Notes under the pieces: generated by a model | The model's input: only the letters and a program-made list of their open reading frames with translations | What the model was told of the DNA's origin: nothing | Databases searched by the model: none | Shown: positions 34,661 to 44,577 of the stretch, in pieces | Layout: each line of letters begins with the position of its first letter | Numbering within the stretch: position 1 is the first letter of the stretch | Assembly (NCBI GenBank): GCA_964421355.1 | Contig: CAYQWX010000002.1 | Location: 11,085-75,084, forward strand | Direction: 5' to 3' | DNA from: JALTDM01 sp964421355 | GTDB lineage: Bacteria; Bacteroidota; Bacteroidia; Bacteroidales; JALTDM01 | Length of the DNA: 64,000 bases | Program-made: the position numbers and the translations under genes

Positions 34661-35602
34661 TTATTCAAATTTTATAAAATTACTTTGTTTGCTTAGTTCC
34701 ATATATTTTTCCAATACTTTTAGGCAAAGTAAGTCTTCTATATAATTATTTTGAAATTTTTTTATATAGTTGTGTGCATTATTAATTATTGTTTTTGCCT
34801 CTTCTGTATGTTGTGTATAATACAATAATTTTTCTTCTAAATTGGAAAAATCGTTTTTTATTTCTACATAATGTATCCCTTTTTTGAGGGTTCCTTCCAT
34901 GAACCATGTTTCATAATGAGGTTTTGTCATAAAGCATAGTGAGTTTGAGGACATTGCCCATTTCAAGTTAGATGCAACATCGTTGCCTTCCAGACATAAT
35001 ATGAATTTGTATTCAAGTTGTTTTTTGATAGGTAAAAATGGTTTTTGCCATGGTGCATTTTCTTTTGGAGTATTAGTTTGTCCCACATCACATAAGGGGT
35101 GATTCCAGTAAGATTTTACAAATTTTTTGCGTAATGTTTGATATGCACCGCCACGCCATACAAGCATGTTTTTCTTTTGTTCAAAAGTATATGGGTCGTT
35201 TACCCATTTAAAATGTCTTACCTTGTTTAGTTTAAATAATACGGAATTAGCATTGTTGTTGTCAATTATACGGGCTTTTACCAATGTTGGATATTGTGGT
35301 GTTTCGGTATTGTCTCCAAATCTATAAAGTAAGCGAGCTTCAGGATTGAAATAATGTAAAAAATCTTTTAAGTCTAAAAAGTAATTGCTGCTGTTTCCTT
35401 TTCTTTTGAAATCTTTTATTGCTATTGCTTCTGGAGGTAAGCGGAAAGTGGTATTTGTTTTTACATAATAATTTAATCTACTGTTTAATTCCTCTTTGTC
35501 AATTTTAGTTTCCAGTTTTTTTAGGAATTTATATTTTTGTTTGAAATATATTGAAGGAAGGTGTTGGTATCCGAATCTTTGTAAATAATAAAACAGTTTC
35601 AC
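34661..35602 (-). CDS. Glycosyltransferase family 90-like (CAP10 / LPS-modifying) protein
   Basis: 313 residues. The C-terminal half carries the CAP10-type signature: KNMLVWRGGAYQTLR, then YKFILCLEGNDVASNLKWAMSSNSLC and YETWFMEGTLKKGIHYV, where the G-x-DVAS and W-x-MSSNS segments form the donor site. This family transfers xylose or glucose to LPS or capsule in bacteria and fungi. No signal peptide; cytoplasmic. It lies 13 nt after sprA on the same strand and could be cotranscribed. Confidence 0.85.
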   Translation of the reverse strand: MKLFYYLQRFGYQHLPSIYFKQKYKFLKKLETKIDKEELNSRLNYYVKTNTTFRLPPEAIAIKDFKRKGNSSNYFLDLKDFLHYFNPEARLLYRFGDNTETPQYPTLVKARIIDNNNANSVLFKLNKVRHFKWVNDPYTFEQKKNMLVWRGGAYQTLRKKFVKSYWNHPLCDVGQTNTPKENAPWQKPFLPIKKQLEYKFILCLEGNDVASNLKWAMSSNSLCFMTKPHYETWFMEGTLKKGIHYVEIKNDFSNLEEKLLYYTQHTEEAKTIINNAHNYIKKFQNNYIEDLLCLKVLEKYMELSKQSNFIKFE

Positions 35603-35615
35603 TATTCTAATATAT

Positions 35616-38600
35616 TTATTGTGCTAATGAAAATCTTACACTTACTCCAAATCTGGCATTTGCCGTAAGAGGTGGATAGTTTATTACTGATTTATTTATT
35701 GTATGGTCATAGAATAATCTAACTGTGAATTGCGGACCAAGAGCATAGTCTGCTGTAAATTTAATTGTGTATATTACAGTTCCTGATGTTACTTGGGAAA
35801 GTCGCTCTTGTATTCTGTTGATTATATTTACTTGTTTTCTCATACTTAAATCCAGTCTCAAGTCTAAGTCGCTATCAAAAGTTTTGTTCCAACCGCCTGC
35901 TTTTACGGTTATTTTCAGGCTTTTGAATCTGTAGCCACTTCCAACGGTATATTCCGTACCATTCATTTCGTTTATTTGTCCGTTGGAGGTGCTTAATGTT
36001 ATTGTTCTATTTTTTCTTATTTCTACGCGAGCAAGCAAACTATTGTTCATAGTGGCATCTATGTTTATAAGAGGAGAGAAACGTTCGTCTATTGTTACTC
36101 CAAGCATATCGTATTTTGGATAGAAATTACCAACCATGTCTCTTACATAAGAAAATCCTGATTCGTTAGGGTTGTACAGTAGGTTAGTGGTGTATGAATT
36201 GATTGAAAAAGTAGAGGTATATGCGTGTGATATTGTAAATGTTCTGAAATAATGTTTTATTAGTTTGTAATTGGTTAGACCTGTGATAGATACCCGCCAG
36301 TTAGGATATGGAATAGAAAGGAAAAAATCTTTTGCTTTAGCAAATGTAGTTGGGTTATTTCCTGAATATACCGCTAAGAATGTAGCAATCATTACATCTT
36401 GTTGGAATGGTCCGTATCCATCTGGATACCCATTGTTTACACTGGAATGGTTGTTTATTATGTTTGCAGAATAATTGTTTGGGTCATTGTTTCGGCGTTT
36501 GTATGCCATAGCTTTTGCTACTTCAAGACGTTTGTTTAAGAATTCTATAAATAATGGAGATTCAAGTTCATTAGTTATAGGATCTCTTTTAAGTCCTTTA
36601 AATGAGGTTTTTATGGTGTTGAATGTAATATTAAAGTTACCTCTATCAGAGGAGTTTCTTATTTCAAAATCATTTGTGTTGTATCTGTAATATAATTGTT
36701 TTGATGTGCTATTAGAGATGCTACGGGTAGCAGTTAAATCTATTTTTACACCTTTGAATGGCTGAATAGATGCTTTTAGGTCTAAATTTACATTATTTGT
36801 ATTTCCTATATTTTGTATTAGAGATGTGTCTTTTACCAGCCAGCTTTGGTCTGTTGCATTTCTTATGAGGGAGTCGAGATTTTCTTGCCACCCAACTATG
36901 AAGTAGGGACCTGGAGCATATAAGCCTGAAGCTAATTTCTGCATTCCTATCAGTTGTGATTTATATCTATATCCCGGTATGCTTGTTGCTTGGTTTACAC
37001 TATATGTTGCTCTTATGTTTTTTATTCCCATCATTGCAAGAATGCTTCGTTCCATAATTTGTTTCCATAATGGATCTACATCTTCGCGGGTGCCCACTAC
37101 TTGTATTTTGGCATTTTTAATAGTTGTATCTGAAATAAATACGAGTCTGTTTTTGTTTATGATTTTTGTTTTACCGCTTATTTTTTTGCCGGCAGAGTCT
37201 GTTACTGTTATTGCTACATCTTCTGTTTTTAGTCTATGGTAAACAGATTTTGGTTTTCCTTTTTTGAAATTCATATAGATGGGAGGTTGTCCTTTGTCAG
37301 GGTAATATACTTCTTTCCTTCTGTTTTTTCTTTGCGGTCTGCTATATTTTTGTCGTAATTTACGTAGGTATTTGAAGTTGTTGTATAATGATAGCATATT
37401 TAAGTTAAGGTTGGCGTGTTGTGTGTTTCCGTTTATAATAGTGTTTCCGGGATCTATAAAATCTTCATCTGAGCCTGGTGTTTCTACTACAGGAGATGCT
37501 TGCCATTTGTATCTACCACTATATCCTACTGTTGCACTTACCCAATTTAGGTAAGGTAATTTGTTTATAGGTAAAGCATAGGATAGATTTAGTGAATGTT
37601 GATAGTTATTTATTCTACCTCCTTTACCCATTATTGCATCAAATAGACTATCTCTTAGAGTGTTGTTATCCACATATCCTTGTGGTTCACCAATTATTGC
37701 ATTTGAGCCGGAAGTGAAGTCAAATGATAATGATCTTGTAAACTTGTGTCGCAGGGAGAAATTACGATTCCAATAGAAATTTTTGTTAAAAGTAGGTACC
37801 ATTGTAATTTCATATCCGGGAGTTAGGTTACGTTTGAGTACTTCATTGTAATTTCTTGTAACATCTGTGGTAAAAGTTATTGATTGTGGCATTATATAGA
37901 AGTTAAAGTCTTTGATAAGTTTCAAATATTTGGATCTTAGTATTTTGCTTCTTGATTTGCGGAATGGAGCATAGTTTTTTGGACTGTTATTGAAATTATA
38001 TGTAAGTGCCGTATGATAATTTTTGGTGATATTATGATCGGTATTTATATCTCTCATAAATATTTCGTTGTATGAATAAGTTGCCGCCCAGTTATTTAAT
38101 GTCCACAGGCGAGGTTTTCGTGGCATTTTGCCTATTTGTACATTTGTGAAATTAAGGCTTCTGCGTTTTACATAGGTTTGTATAATTCTTTTTACAGAGT
38201 CTCTTTGTTGTGGGTTAAGATTTTTTAATGTTACATCTGTTGGTATATCTGGGTCTAATGGGTTGTATTGAGGATTGCTAAACATTTCGGATGTTGAAAA
38301 GAACATAGGAACTCTTACATTTAATTTTTCGGGGAAAAACTTACCGAGTTGAAGGTTGGTAGAAATGTTGTATTGATAAATATCTTCTTTGCTTCGTTCG
38401 CTTAATTTTTGTTCCAAGCTACCAAATCCTGGTTTACTTGTCATACATGATATAGTTACATTTCCTAAGTCAGCCAGTTTTGCAGATATTCTTGTAGTTG
38501 CTGCCCAACCGCCTTTTTCATCAAAATCTGTGAGCCTTAATTCATTTACCCATATTTCGGCAGATTTAGGTAATCCATCATCAGGTAGAGGATTTTTACT

Positions 38601-41600
38601 TTTTTTACGGTTTCTAATACCTATCATTACGGTTTTAATATTGCTTATGTTCGGGTTTCCAACAATAGTAATCATTCTTTCTCCGTCTGCTACTTTGTAT
38701 GGTGTGGTTAGTGATACTGTGGAATTGTTTGTGAGCATTGCATTGTTTCTAGCTTGTTTAGCTTGTAGTAGTATATCAAAAGGAATGTCTATTTCATTAG
38801 CAGTAGGCCAGACTATTTCTCTATCATCTTGATTGTCATTATTATAACTACCTGGAGGTGTTAGGTAAACAGGGACTTCGTATTCATAATAGTTGTCTTT
38901 GAAATCGGAACCTAAGCGAATAAATACGCAAACATCTTTGTCGTTAAGAGGTGTTTCTGCATAAGGAAGAGCTTCGGCATGTATAAACATCTTTAAGCGT
39001 TTGTATTTACGCACATCCATATTTAATGTTTTGTAAACGGCTTTTGCATCTCCATCGGGTAAGTTTATTACTTTTAACAATAAGGCTTGTTCATTTAACT
39101 CCCTCAATTGTGGTTGTGTGGGGTCTATCATACGGGTTACTCCGGGAGGTAGCACATAGTTTACAGGTTGTTTTTTGCTGTTTTCTTCTATATTTACTGC
39201 TCCTACTTCAAATGAAGAAGAGCCTTGTTCTTCAGGTTCATACATGCCTCCGTCCATAAGGGAGAAGCGATATTTACGCCATTCGTTTCTTACTAATTCT
39301 AATGTGCCAAATCTGAATACAGTTTTTCTATCGAACCCCTTAAATAACATTCGCATAAAGCGGATAGATTTAAAATCACTTATTTCTCCTACTACTTTAT
39401 CCGGTTGGTAAATTGGGATACGTATATGGTACCATTTTACTTTTATCCCATTGGCATCTGTTTCATTGCTTTCTATTATATCTGTAATGTAATTTTTACC
39501 AACTTGCATATCTTCAGGAGCGATGTGTAATTTGTATTCAAAATAATTTTCGGCTTCGCTCAGTGTGTTGTCATCGTTTATGTCTTCTTTGTTGGGTAGT
39601 GAAGAATAAATGTCTTGTGTGTTGGGTTTGGAATTACCTTCAGGGTTGTTGTAATATTTGTATCTGTCTATAATGTGTGCATGTTGTTGGTTGAATGTTT
39701 CATCTCTATAATGTTTGAAGTCATCGGCTGAAGGGTCATTGTAAGCTTGTAGGTATGCTTGTGTATTTTCTCCAAGATATGCTTTTATACTGTCAAGGTA
39801 ATCATATAAATATCCACCTCCGTAAAAACTTCTTTCATCATTGTCTCCAAGTCCGTCATATCCCACATCTTGATATTGACGAGCATTAACATCATCGCTA
39901 AATCCGTTGGTAACTGCCTGAATAATAGGAACACGTCCCCAAATAGTAGTATCCACATTTGTAATAACATCAGAAGAAGGTAATCCTTGTTCAAATTGTT
40001 TTCGGGAGTCTTTAAGTATGTCTTCGGAAATATCACCTAGGTCAAAATACATATATCCACCTGTTGCCGTAGAGTCATATACAAAGGGGTCCATTAGCCA
40101 AAAATCTATAAATTCGATATTTGCAGCTTCAAAGTCATTTGTAGTAAGTGGTCTCATTATACCTCCCCAACGACTTTGTGGATCTTTGAGAGTTCCGTCA
40201 GCATTAAGACCTGCTGAGAAGCTTGTAGGTTTTACATCAAAGTTGTAAGGACCTCTGTGTTTGGGGTCAAAAACCACATTAAGGGTGTAAATTTCAGGAC
40301 GCTCGTCTGTTGCGTTTTGTCTTTGAGGGAATAATTCTTTTTTGTAAACGACTCTTACAAAGTGGTTTTTTTGTTCTTGTTCGTTATTTTTGAGATAATC
40401 TGGAGTGTTAGATGTGTTTGTTACTAAAGACAAATCTACTGTAAACCAATTGATACGAGCTCTGTTAAAATTGGTTTCTATTCCGTAAAAGTTTCCTTCG
40501 GGGAAATCATTATTTTTTTGTGGTACACTACTTAAAAACCATCTTGTTCTTGAAGAGAGGTCTATGCTTGTTTGGCTTCCTTCGAAATCATCTATATATG
40601 CGTTTCCTTTTTTGTCTATTGCTTTATTGTGTCCTGGTATCAGTTGGGCAAATTCACCGCTTACTGTTATATTTGACATTTCTTTAGTGTCTATAAGTGG
40701 TATTTTGTCTATCAATTTGGTTAGGAACCGAGAATCTCTTCTGTATGTTCCATCTAGTCCCCATATAGTATTTGATATAGGCTCGTCTCCTATGTTTACT
40801 TTTTGCGTGAGGGGTTTTTCGGTAAGGTTTAGAATAGTAGCACCTAATCTAAAATCTTTTGAAACATTGTAATCTAGGTGTGTGCCTATCAATGATTTAC
40901 TTTGAATACTAAACATAGTATTACTTTCCAGAGAGATTTTTATTGGTACTCCCGATTGCAATAATCCTTGATTAAGAATGGTAACTTTACCTATATTGTA
41001 ATCTACTACATAATCTACATTTTCTGTAAGTTCTTGACCATTTGCAGTTACTTTTACTGAGCCTGGAGGAATGTTTATTGCGTTAAGAGATATTTCTGAG
41101 CCTGATGCGGAGCGATATTCACCTTTTAAGAAGAATTTGTCTTTATCTGCTATTTGTTGTGCTATATATTGTGTAGAGTCATAGAGTTCTTGGTAAACAT
41201 ATTTTTTTGCAACAGTAGTATCGGCAGGATTATTTGCTACTATTTTATTTTTCAAAAAACTTCCGAATGGTTCCAATTCAGGAAATATTATTTTACCATT
41301 GTTGGCAATAATAGTGTATCCGTCAATAAAGTCAAATTTTCCATCATGTACTCGTTGCTGTTGGTCGTTCAAATTGTCTAGGTTCATTACTTGGAGTAAT
41401 CTTTCTCCGCTGATAGCACCTGCATCTGATAGGTAATCGATGGCTGTACCTGTTTGGTCGTTTTGATAAAATATATAAAGTTCAAATCCATCAGGATTTA
41501 TTTGGTATGAGTTTAAAGAATAGATATTTTTCATCATAAGGTCCCAATTAGGTTTATGTGGAGAAAAACTTGTGCCTTTTATCATTTTCACTACCAAAGC

Positions 41601-43118
41601 GTTAGGTGGGTTTATTCCGTCAGTGGAGAATTCTCCTACTTGATAAGTTTTTCCATTGTATGTGTATTGGAATGCAACGGCTAATACTTCGTCGGAGTTT
41701 AAAGCAGAATTTAATGAAATATATCCAAGATTATCATTTACTTTATATTCGGACGGAGACAGTTTTCTTGCAGATTCTACTTTCACGAAGTCACTACCAC
41801 CTACCAGTCCGATACCTTCAAGGTATTGGGAGGCGGTATTAAAAGAGCGAATTAGAGAGTCTTGTTTTACATCGATGAGGGTATTAGCGGAGTCTGAGGG
41901 TATGTCATAAGGGAAATTTGGATTTGGTAGAACTACTGAAGGATTATTTAGATGAGAGCGTTCACCTAAGTCAATTAATGCAATAATGTTTCTTGCATTT
42001 TCATATCGTCCCGTTTTGTTTGTTACCCATACTTCTACTTTTGTAATTCTTATTGGGGAAGTTACTACCGGTAGATTTTTTAACCATTCTTCATAATGAT
42101 CTCTAAAAAAGTGTGATAAAAAGAAGTGCTTATTTGCTTCATAGTCAGATGCTTTAATTTTAAACTCTTGTTTTTGTGCCCCGCCTTCTACTTCTATTGT
42201 TTGACTTTTACCTTTTTGTTGTGAAAATATACTTGTTACATCAAGATGCCCAAATTTAAGTTTTGTTTTTATTCCGAATAATGTTTGACTTCCTGATATA
42301 AGTGTTCCTGTAAGTGGTAAAGATACGTTTCCAGCTTCTATTTCTTGTATTATTTCGTCTTCATCACCTTGGTAGGCAATTTTCATTTTGTTTTCAAAAT
42401 CAAAACTTGCTTCTGTATCGTAATTGGCATTTACTCTTAGTTTATCTCCTATTTGACCTGTAACATTCATTTGTATTTTTTCCTGAAAGTCAAAAGTGGT
42501 AACTACTTGTTGGTCTTTTTGAAGTTGAGGGTTGCGATTTACATTTACATCCAATCCAAAACTCAACTCTGCTGCTCCATTAGGAGTTATGCTTATTGTA
42601 TTGGACCCGAAAATGCTTTGAAAAGCCTCTCCTCCTAAATGTAATGACGGAATGAGTGAACTGTGTCCTTCATAGGTGGCATTTTGAGCCTTAAGCCTCC
42701 AATATTTTTGAATAGATTTGTCAATATCGAAGTTTCTATATTCGTCAAAAGACATTACCCTTGCTGGTGGATAAATGCGTTTACCTCCTATTTTTTGATA
42801 GAATATATAATTTCCTGTTTCAGGGTCATATTCTACTTCATTTTCCATGTTGCTTGGGTTGCCTAGATATAATGGTGAAGTAAGATTTGAATTTGGGAAA
42901 GGATAGCCTTCTGTTTTGGGGAAAGGATAAGGTAGAGAAATAGTGTCATTAGAGGTTGATGATGTATCTGATGTTGAAGGAGGTGTAATGCTATCTGTTT
43001 TTTGAGTTAATGTTAATGTATGTGATTCTAAAAAGTTTGTGGCATCTGAATTAATAGCTATTCCCCATGCCGTAGTTAGCAAAAATGTAAAGATTATGTA
43101 GTTAAAAAATGTTCTCAA
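35616..43118 (-). CDS. sprA: Type IX secretion outer-membrane translocon SprA/Sov
   Basis: 2500 residues, the usual size for SprA, the ~36-strand outer-membrane barrel through which T9SS cargo leaves the cell and, in gliders, adhesins are delivered. Recognisable segments are the N-terminal signal peptide, the early NMENEVEYDPETGNYIF and SLHLGGEAFQSIFGSNTI stretches, repeated MNVTGQIGDKLRVNANYDTEA-type strands, FEGSQTSIDLS and the aromatic C-terminus. It starts with TTG; the start overlaps the ruvA stop (TTGA), and no upstream ATG or later Met would give the signal peptide. The ruvA-sprA order is conserved in Bacteroidota. Confidence 0.96.
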   Translation of the reverse strand: MRTFFNYIIFTFLLTTAWGIAINSDATNFLESHTLTLTQKTDSITPPSTSDTSSTSNDTISLPYPFPKTEGYPFPNSNLTSPLYLGNPSNMENEVEYDPETGNYIFYQKIGGKRIYPPARVMSFDEYRNFDIDKSIQKYWRLKAQNATYEGHSSLIPSLHLGGEAFQSIFGSNTISITPNGAAELSFGLDVNVNRNPQLQKDQQVVTTFDFQEKIQMNVTGQIGDKLRVNANYDTEASFDFENKMKIAYQGDEDEIIQEIEAGNVSLPLTGTLISGSQTLFGIKTKLKFGHLDVTSIFSQQKGKSQTIEVEGGAQKQEFKIKASDYEANKHFFLSHFFRDHYEEWLKNLPVVTSPIRITKVEVWVTNKTGRYENARNIIALIDLGERSHLNNPSVVLPNPNFPYDIPSDSANTLIDVKQDSLIRSFNTASQYLEGIGLVGGSDFVKVESARKLSPSEYKVNDNLGYISLNSALNSDEVLAVAFQYTYNGKTYQVGEFSTDGINPPNALVVKMIKGTSFSPHKPNWDLMMKNIYSLNSYQINPDGFELYIFYQNDQTGTAIDYLSDAGAISGERLLQVMNLDNLNDQQQRVHDGKFDFIDGYTIIANNGKIIFPELEPFGSFLKNKIVANNPADTTVAKKYVYQELYDSTQYIAQQIADKDKFFLKGEYRSASGSEISLNAINIPPGSVKVTANGQELTENVDYVVDYNIGKVTILNQGLLQSGVPIKISLESNTMFSIQSKSLIGTHLDYNVSKDFRLGATILNLTEKPLTQKVNIGDEPISNTIWGLDGTYRRDSRFLTKLIDKIPLIDTKEMSNITVSGEFAQLIPGHNKAIDKKGNAYIDDFEGSQTSIDLSSRTRWFLSSVPQKNNDFPEGNFYGIETNFNRARINWFTVDLSLVTNTSNTPDYLKNNEQEQKNHFVRVVYKKELFPQRQNATDERPEIYTLNVVFDPKHRGPYNFDVKPTSFSAGLNADGTLKDPQSRWGGIMRPLTTNDFEAANIEFIDFWLMDPFVYDSTATGGYMYFDLGDISEDILKDSRKQFEQGLPSSDVITNVDTTIWGRVPIIQAVTNGFSDDVNARQYQDVGYDGLGDNDERSFYGGGYLYDYLDSIKAYLGENTQAYLQAYNDPSADDFKHYRDETFNQQHAHIIDRYKYYNNPEGNSKPNTQDIYSSLPNKEDINDDNTLSEAENYFEYKLHIAPEDMQVGKNYITDIIESNETDANGIKVKWYHIRIPIYQPDKVVGEISDFKSIRFMRMLFKGFDRKTVFRFGTLELVRNEWRKYRFSLMDGGMYEPEEQGSSSFEVGAVNIEENSKKQPVNYVLPPGVTRMIDPTQPQLRELNEQALLLKVINLPDGDAKAVYKTLNMDVRKYKRLKMFIHAEALPYAETPLNDKDVCVFIRLGSDFKDNYYEYEVPVYLTPPGSYNNDNQDDREIVWPTANEIDIPFDILLQAKQARNNAMLTNNSTVSLTTPYKVADGERMITIVGNPNISNIKTVMIGIRNRKKSKNPLPDDGLPKSAEIWVNELRLTDFDEKGGWAATTRISAKLADLGNVTISCMTSKPGFGSLEQKLSERSKEDIYQYNISTNLQLGKFFPEKLNVRVPMFFSTSEMFSNPQYNPLDPDIPTDVTLKNLNPQQRDSVKRIIQTYVKRRSLNFTNVQIGKMPRKPRLWTLNNWAATYSYNEIFMRDINTDHNITKNYHTALTYNFNNSPKNYAPFRKSRSKILRSKYLKLIKDFNFYIMPQSITFTTDVTRNYNEVLKRNLTPGYEITMVPTFNKNFYWNRNFSLRHKFTRSLSFDFTSGSNAIIGEPQGYVDNNTLRDSLFDAIMGKGGRINNYQHSLNLSYALPINKLPYLNWVSATVGYSGRYKWQASPVVETPGSDEDFIDPGNTIINGNTQHANLNLNMLSLYNNFKYLRKLRQKYSRPQRKNRRKEVYYPDKGQPPIYMNFKKGKPKSVYHRLKTEDVAITVTDSAGKKISGKTKIINKNRLVFISDTTIKNAKIQVVGTREDVDPLWKQIMERSILAMMGIKNIRATYSVNQATSIPGYRYKSQLIGMQKLASGLYAPGPYFIVGWQENLDSLIRNATDQSWLVKDTSLIQNIGNTNNVNLDLKASIQPFKGVKIDLTATRSISNSTSKQLYYRYNTNDFEIRNSSDRGNFNITFNTIKTSFKGLKRDPITNELESPLFIEFLNKRLEVAKAMAYKRRNNDPNNYSANIINNHSSVNNGYPDGYGPFQQDVMIATFLAVYSGNNPTTFAKAKDFFLSIPYPNWRVSITGLTNYKLIKHYFRTFTISHAYTSTFSINSYTTNLLYNPNESGFSYVRDMVGNFYPKYDMLGVTIDERFSPLINIDATMNNSLLARVEIRKNRTITLSTSNGQINEMNGTEYTVGSGYRFKSLKITVKAGGWNKTFDSDLDLRLDLSMRKQVNIINRIQERLSQVTSGTVIYTIKFTADYALGPQFTVRLFYDHTINKSVINYPPLTANARFGVSVRFSLAQ

Positions 43119-43723
43119 CCTGCTAAGATTTTTAGAGTTTTACGCACAACATCTGCTACATCCGAATATTCTCCGGAGGCTAAAACTTTGTTTATAGCTT
43201 TTTCTGCTTCTTTTCTTTTGTATCCCAAAGCCAATAAAGCACTTAACGAATCGGAAGCTATTCTATTGTGTAAATTATGTGTTTTTTTAGTAAAATTTCC
43301 TTGGTCATCATTAGCTAATTCATTTGTTTTTATCTTGTCTTTTAAATCAACAATTATTCTTTCTGCTGTTTTGGTTCCTATTCCTTTTATTGTCTTAAAT
43401 GTTTTAGTATCACCATTAGCAATTGCTATCATTGCTTCATTATAGGTGAGGGAAGATAATATAACTCTGGCAGTATTAGCTCCTACGCCATTTACCGTAA
43501 TAAGTAATCTGAAAATCTCTCTCTCTTTTGAGTCTGCAAAACCATAAAGAATATAGGCATCTTCTCTTATTACTTCGTGAATATATATTTGTGTGATGGT
43601 TTTGTTTTTTAATAAAGAGTGTGTGTATAAAGAAATATTGATGTAATAACCTATACCATTTACATCTAAAATTAAAAAAGTAGGAGTATTTTCCTTGATT
43701 TCACCTCTTAAATAATCAATCAT
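43115..43723 (-). CDS. ruvA: Holliday junction branch migration protein RuvA
   Basis: 202 residues. N-terminal OB-fold (MIDYLRGEIKE...LDVNGIGYYI), two helix-hairpin-helix motifs (LLITVNGVGANTARVIL; FKTIKGIGTKTAERIIVDLKDK) and a C-terminal three-helix domain that contacts RuvB. Tetramer that holds Holliday junctions for RuvB. A TAATTTTG -7 box lies just upstream (43739-43746). sprA starts within its stop codon. Confidence 0.97.
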   Translation of the reverse strand: MIDYLRGEIKENTPTFLILDVNGIGYYINISLYTHSLLKNKTITQIYIHEVIREDAYILYGFADSKEREIFRLLITVNGVGANTARVILSSLTYNEAMIAIANGDTKTFKTIKGIGTKTAERIIVDLKDKIKTNELANDDQGNFTKKTHNLHNRIASDSLSALLALGYKRKEAEKAINKVLASGEYSDVADVVRKTLKILAG

Positions 43724-43738
43724 TTATTAAATTTTGCA

Positions 43739-43746
43739 CAAAATTA
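43739..43746 (-). promoter_or_regulatory. -7 element of ruvA-sprA
   Basis: TAATTTTG on the minus strand, 15 nt before the ruvA ATG. Confidence 0.45.
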
Positions 43747-43772
43747 ATTTTTTTGTAAAAAGTTTTCTTTTT

Positions 43773-44321
43773 TTAATCTCTATAAGCAGGACACCTTACA
43801 CTGCTTCTTCCTCTTTTTCTCATGCCTCCAAAGCGATTGTTGTGATTACAACCTAAAAAGAAGAATATGATTCCTGCACGGGCATTTATTTCTTGCCAAT
43901 ATGCATTATATCTTGCTTCTACATAAGGATATATATGACAATTTATAGCCCATCTTAATCCTAATCCTGCTTCTTCCGTTATACTTTCGGGTTTAGCATA
44001 AGTGTTGTGAAATTCAATATAATTAAACCAGTTATTTTTTTCTACACCTGCTAACAAATATATTTCAGGATTTTTAAGGAGAATGGTAAAATCGATGTCC
44101 ATCCCCCAATAATCTTCAAATATTTTATTGAAAGAAGGGAAACGGTTATATTGCGGAACAAAAGCCCACCTGGGTGATACTTGCCAATGAAGTCTCAAGT
44201 CGTATCCGATGCTTTTGGTTCTAAAATTATAAATTCCACCTATTCCAAGTCCTAATTTTTGAGAATAACCGTGTAGTATTATGCCTGCAAACAATAATAT
44301 GAAGAGTAAGTTTTTTTTCAT
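43773..44321 (-). CDS. Outer-membrane beta-barrel protein of unknown function
   Basis: 182 residues with a signal peptide (ends near GYSQK). The body has alternating strands with many aromatic residues and glycines (LGLGIGGIYNF; YDLRLHWQV; AGLGLRWAI; AGIIFFFLGC). Unusually, the C-terminus after the last strand is polar and basic with Cys residues (CNHNNRFGG, RRGRSSVRCPAYRD). No family recognised. It lies upstream of ruvA on the same strand, 49 nt away. Confidence 0.6.
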   Translation of the reverse strand: MKKNLLFILLFAGIILHGYSQKLGLGIGGIYNFRTKSIGYDLRLHWQVSPRWAFVPQYNRFPSFNKIFEDYWGMDIDFTILLKNPEIYLLAGVEKNNWFNYIEFHNTYAKPESITEEAGLGLRWAINCHIYPYVEARYNAYWQEINARAGIIFFFLGCNHNNRFGGMRKRGRSSVRCPAYRD

Positions 44322-44577
44322 AAAAAAATTTTTTGCAAAGTAAATTAAAAATGTTAAATCTTGATTAAAATATTTACATTGAATTTGTGTGTAGATATAA
44401 AAAAATAAATGATGACCAAAATAATTTTACCGGGATATTAAAAATGTAATATTTGATAGTTTAATTTACCGATAAACAAATTGAGTATTCCATTTTAATA
44501 AAAAAAGTAGTTTGTTCTGTATTTACAAAAAAAATATTATTATTGACACGATTTTTAACTTTAAAATAAATATAATT

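Noticed and set aside
38389..38832. 147-residue open frame antisense to sprA
   Set aside because: Lies inside a conserved 2500-residue gene on the other strand and has no motif or signal of its own.
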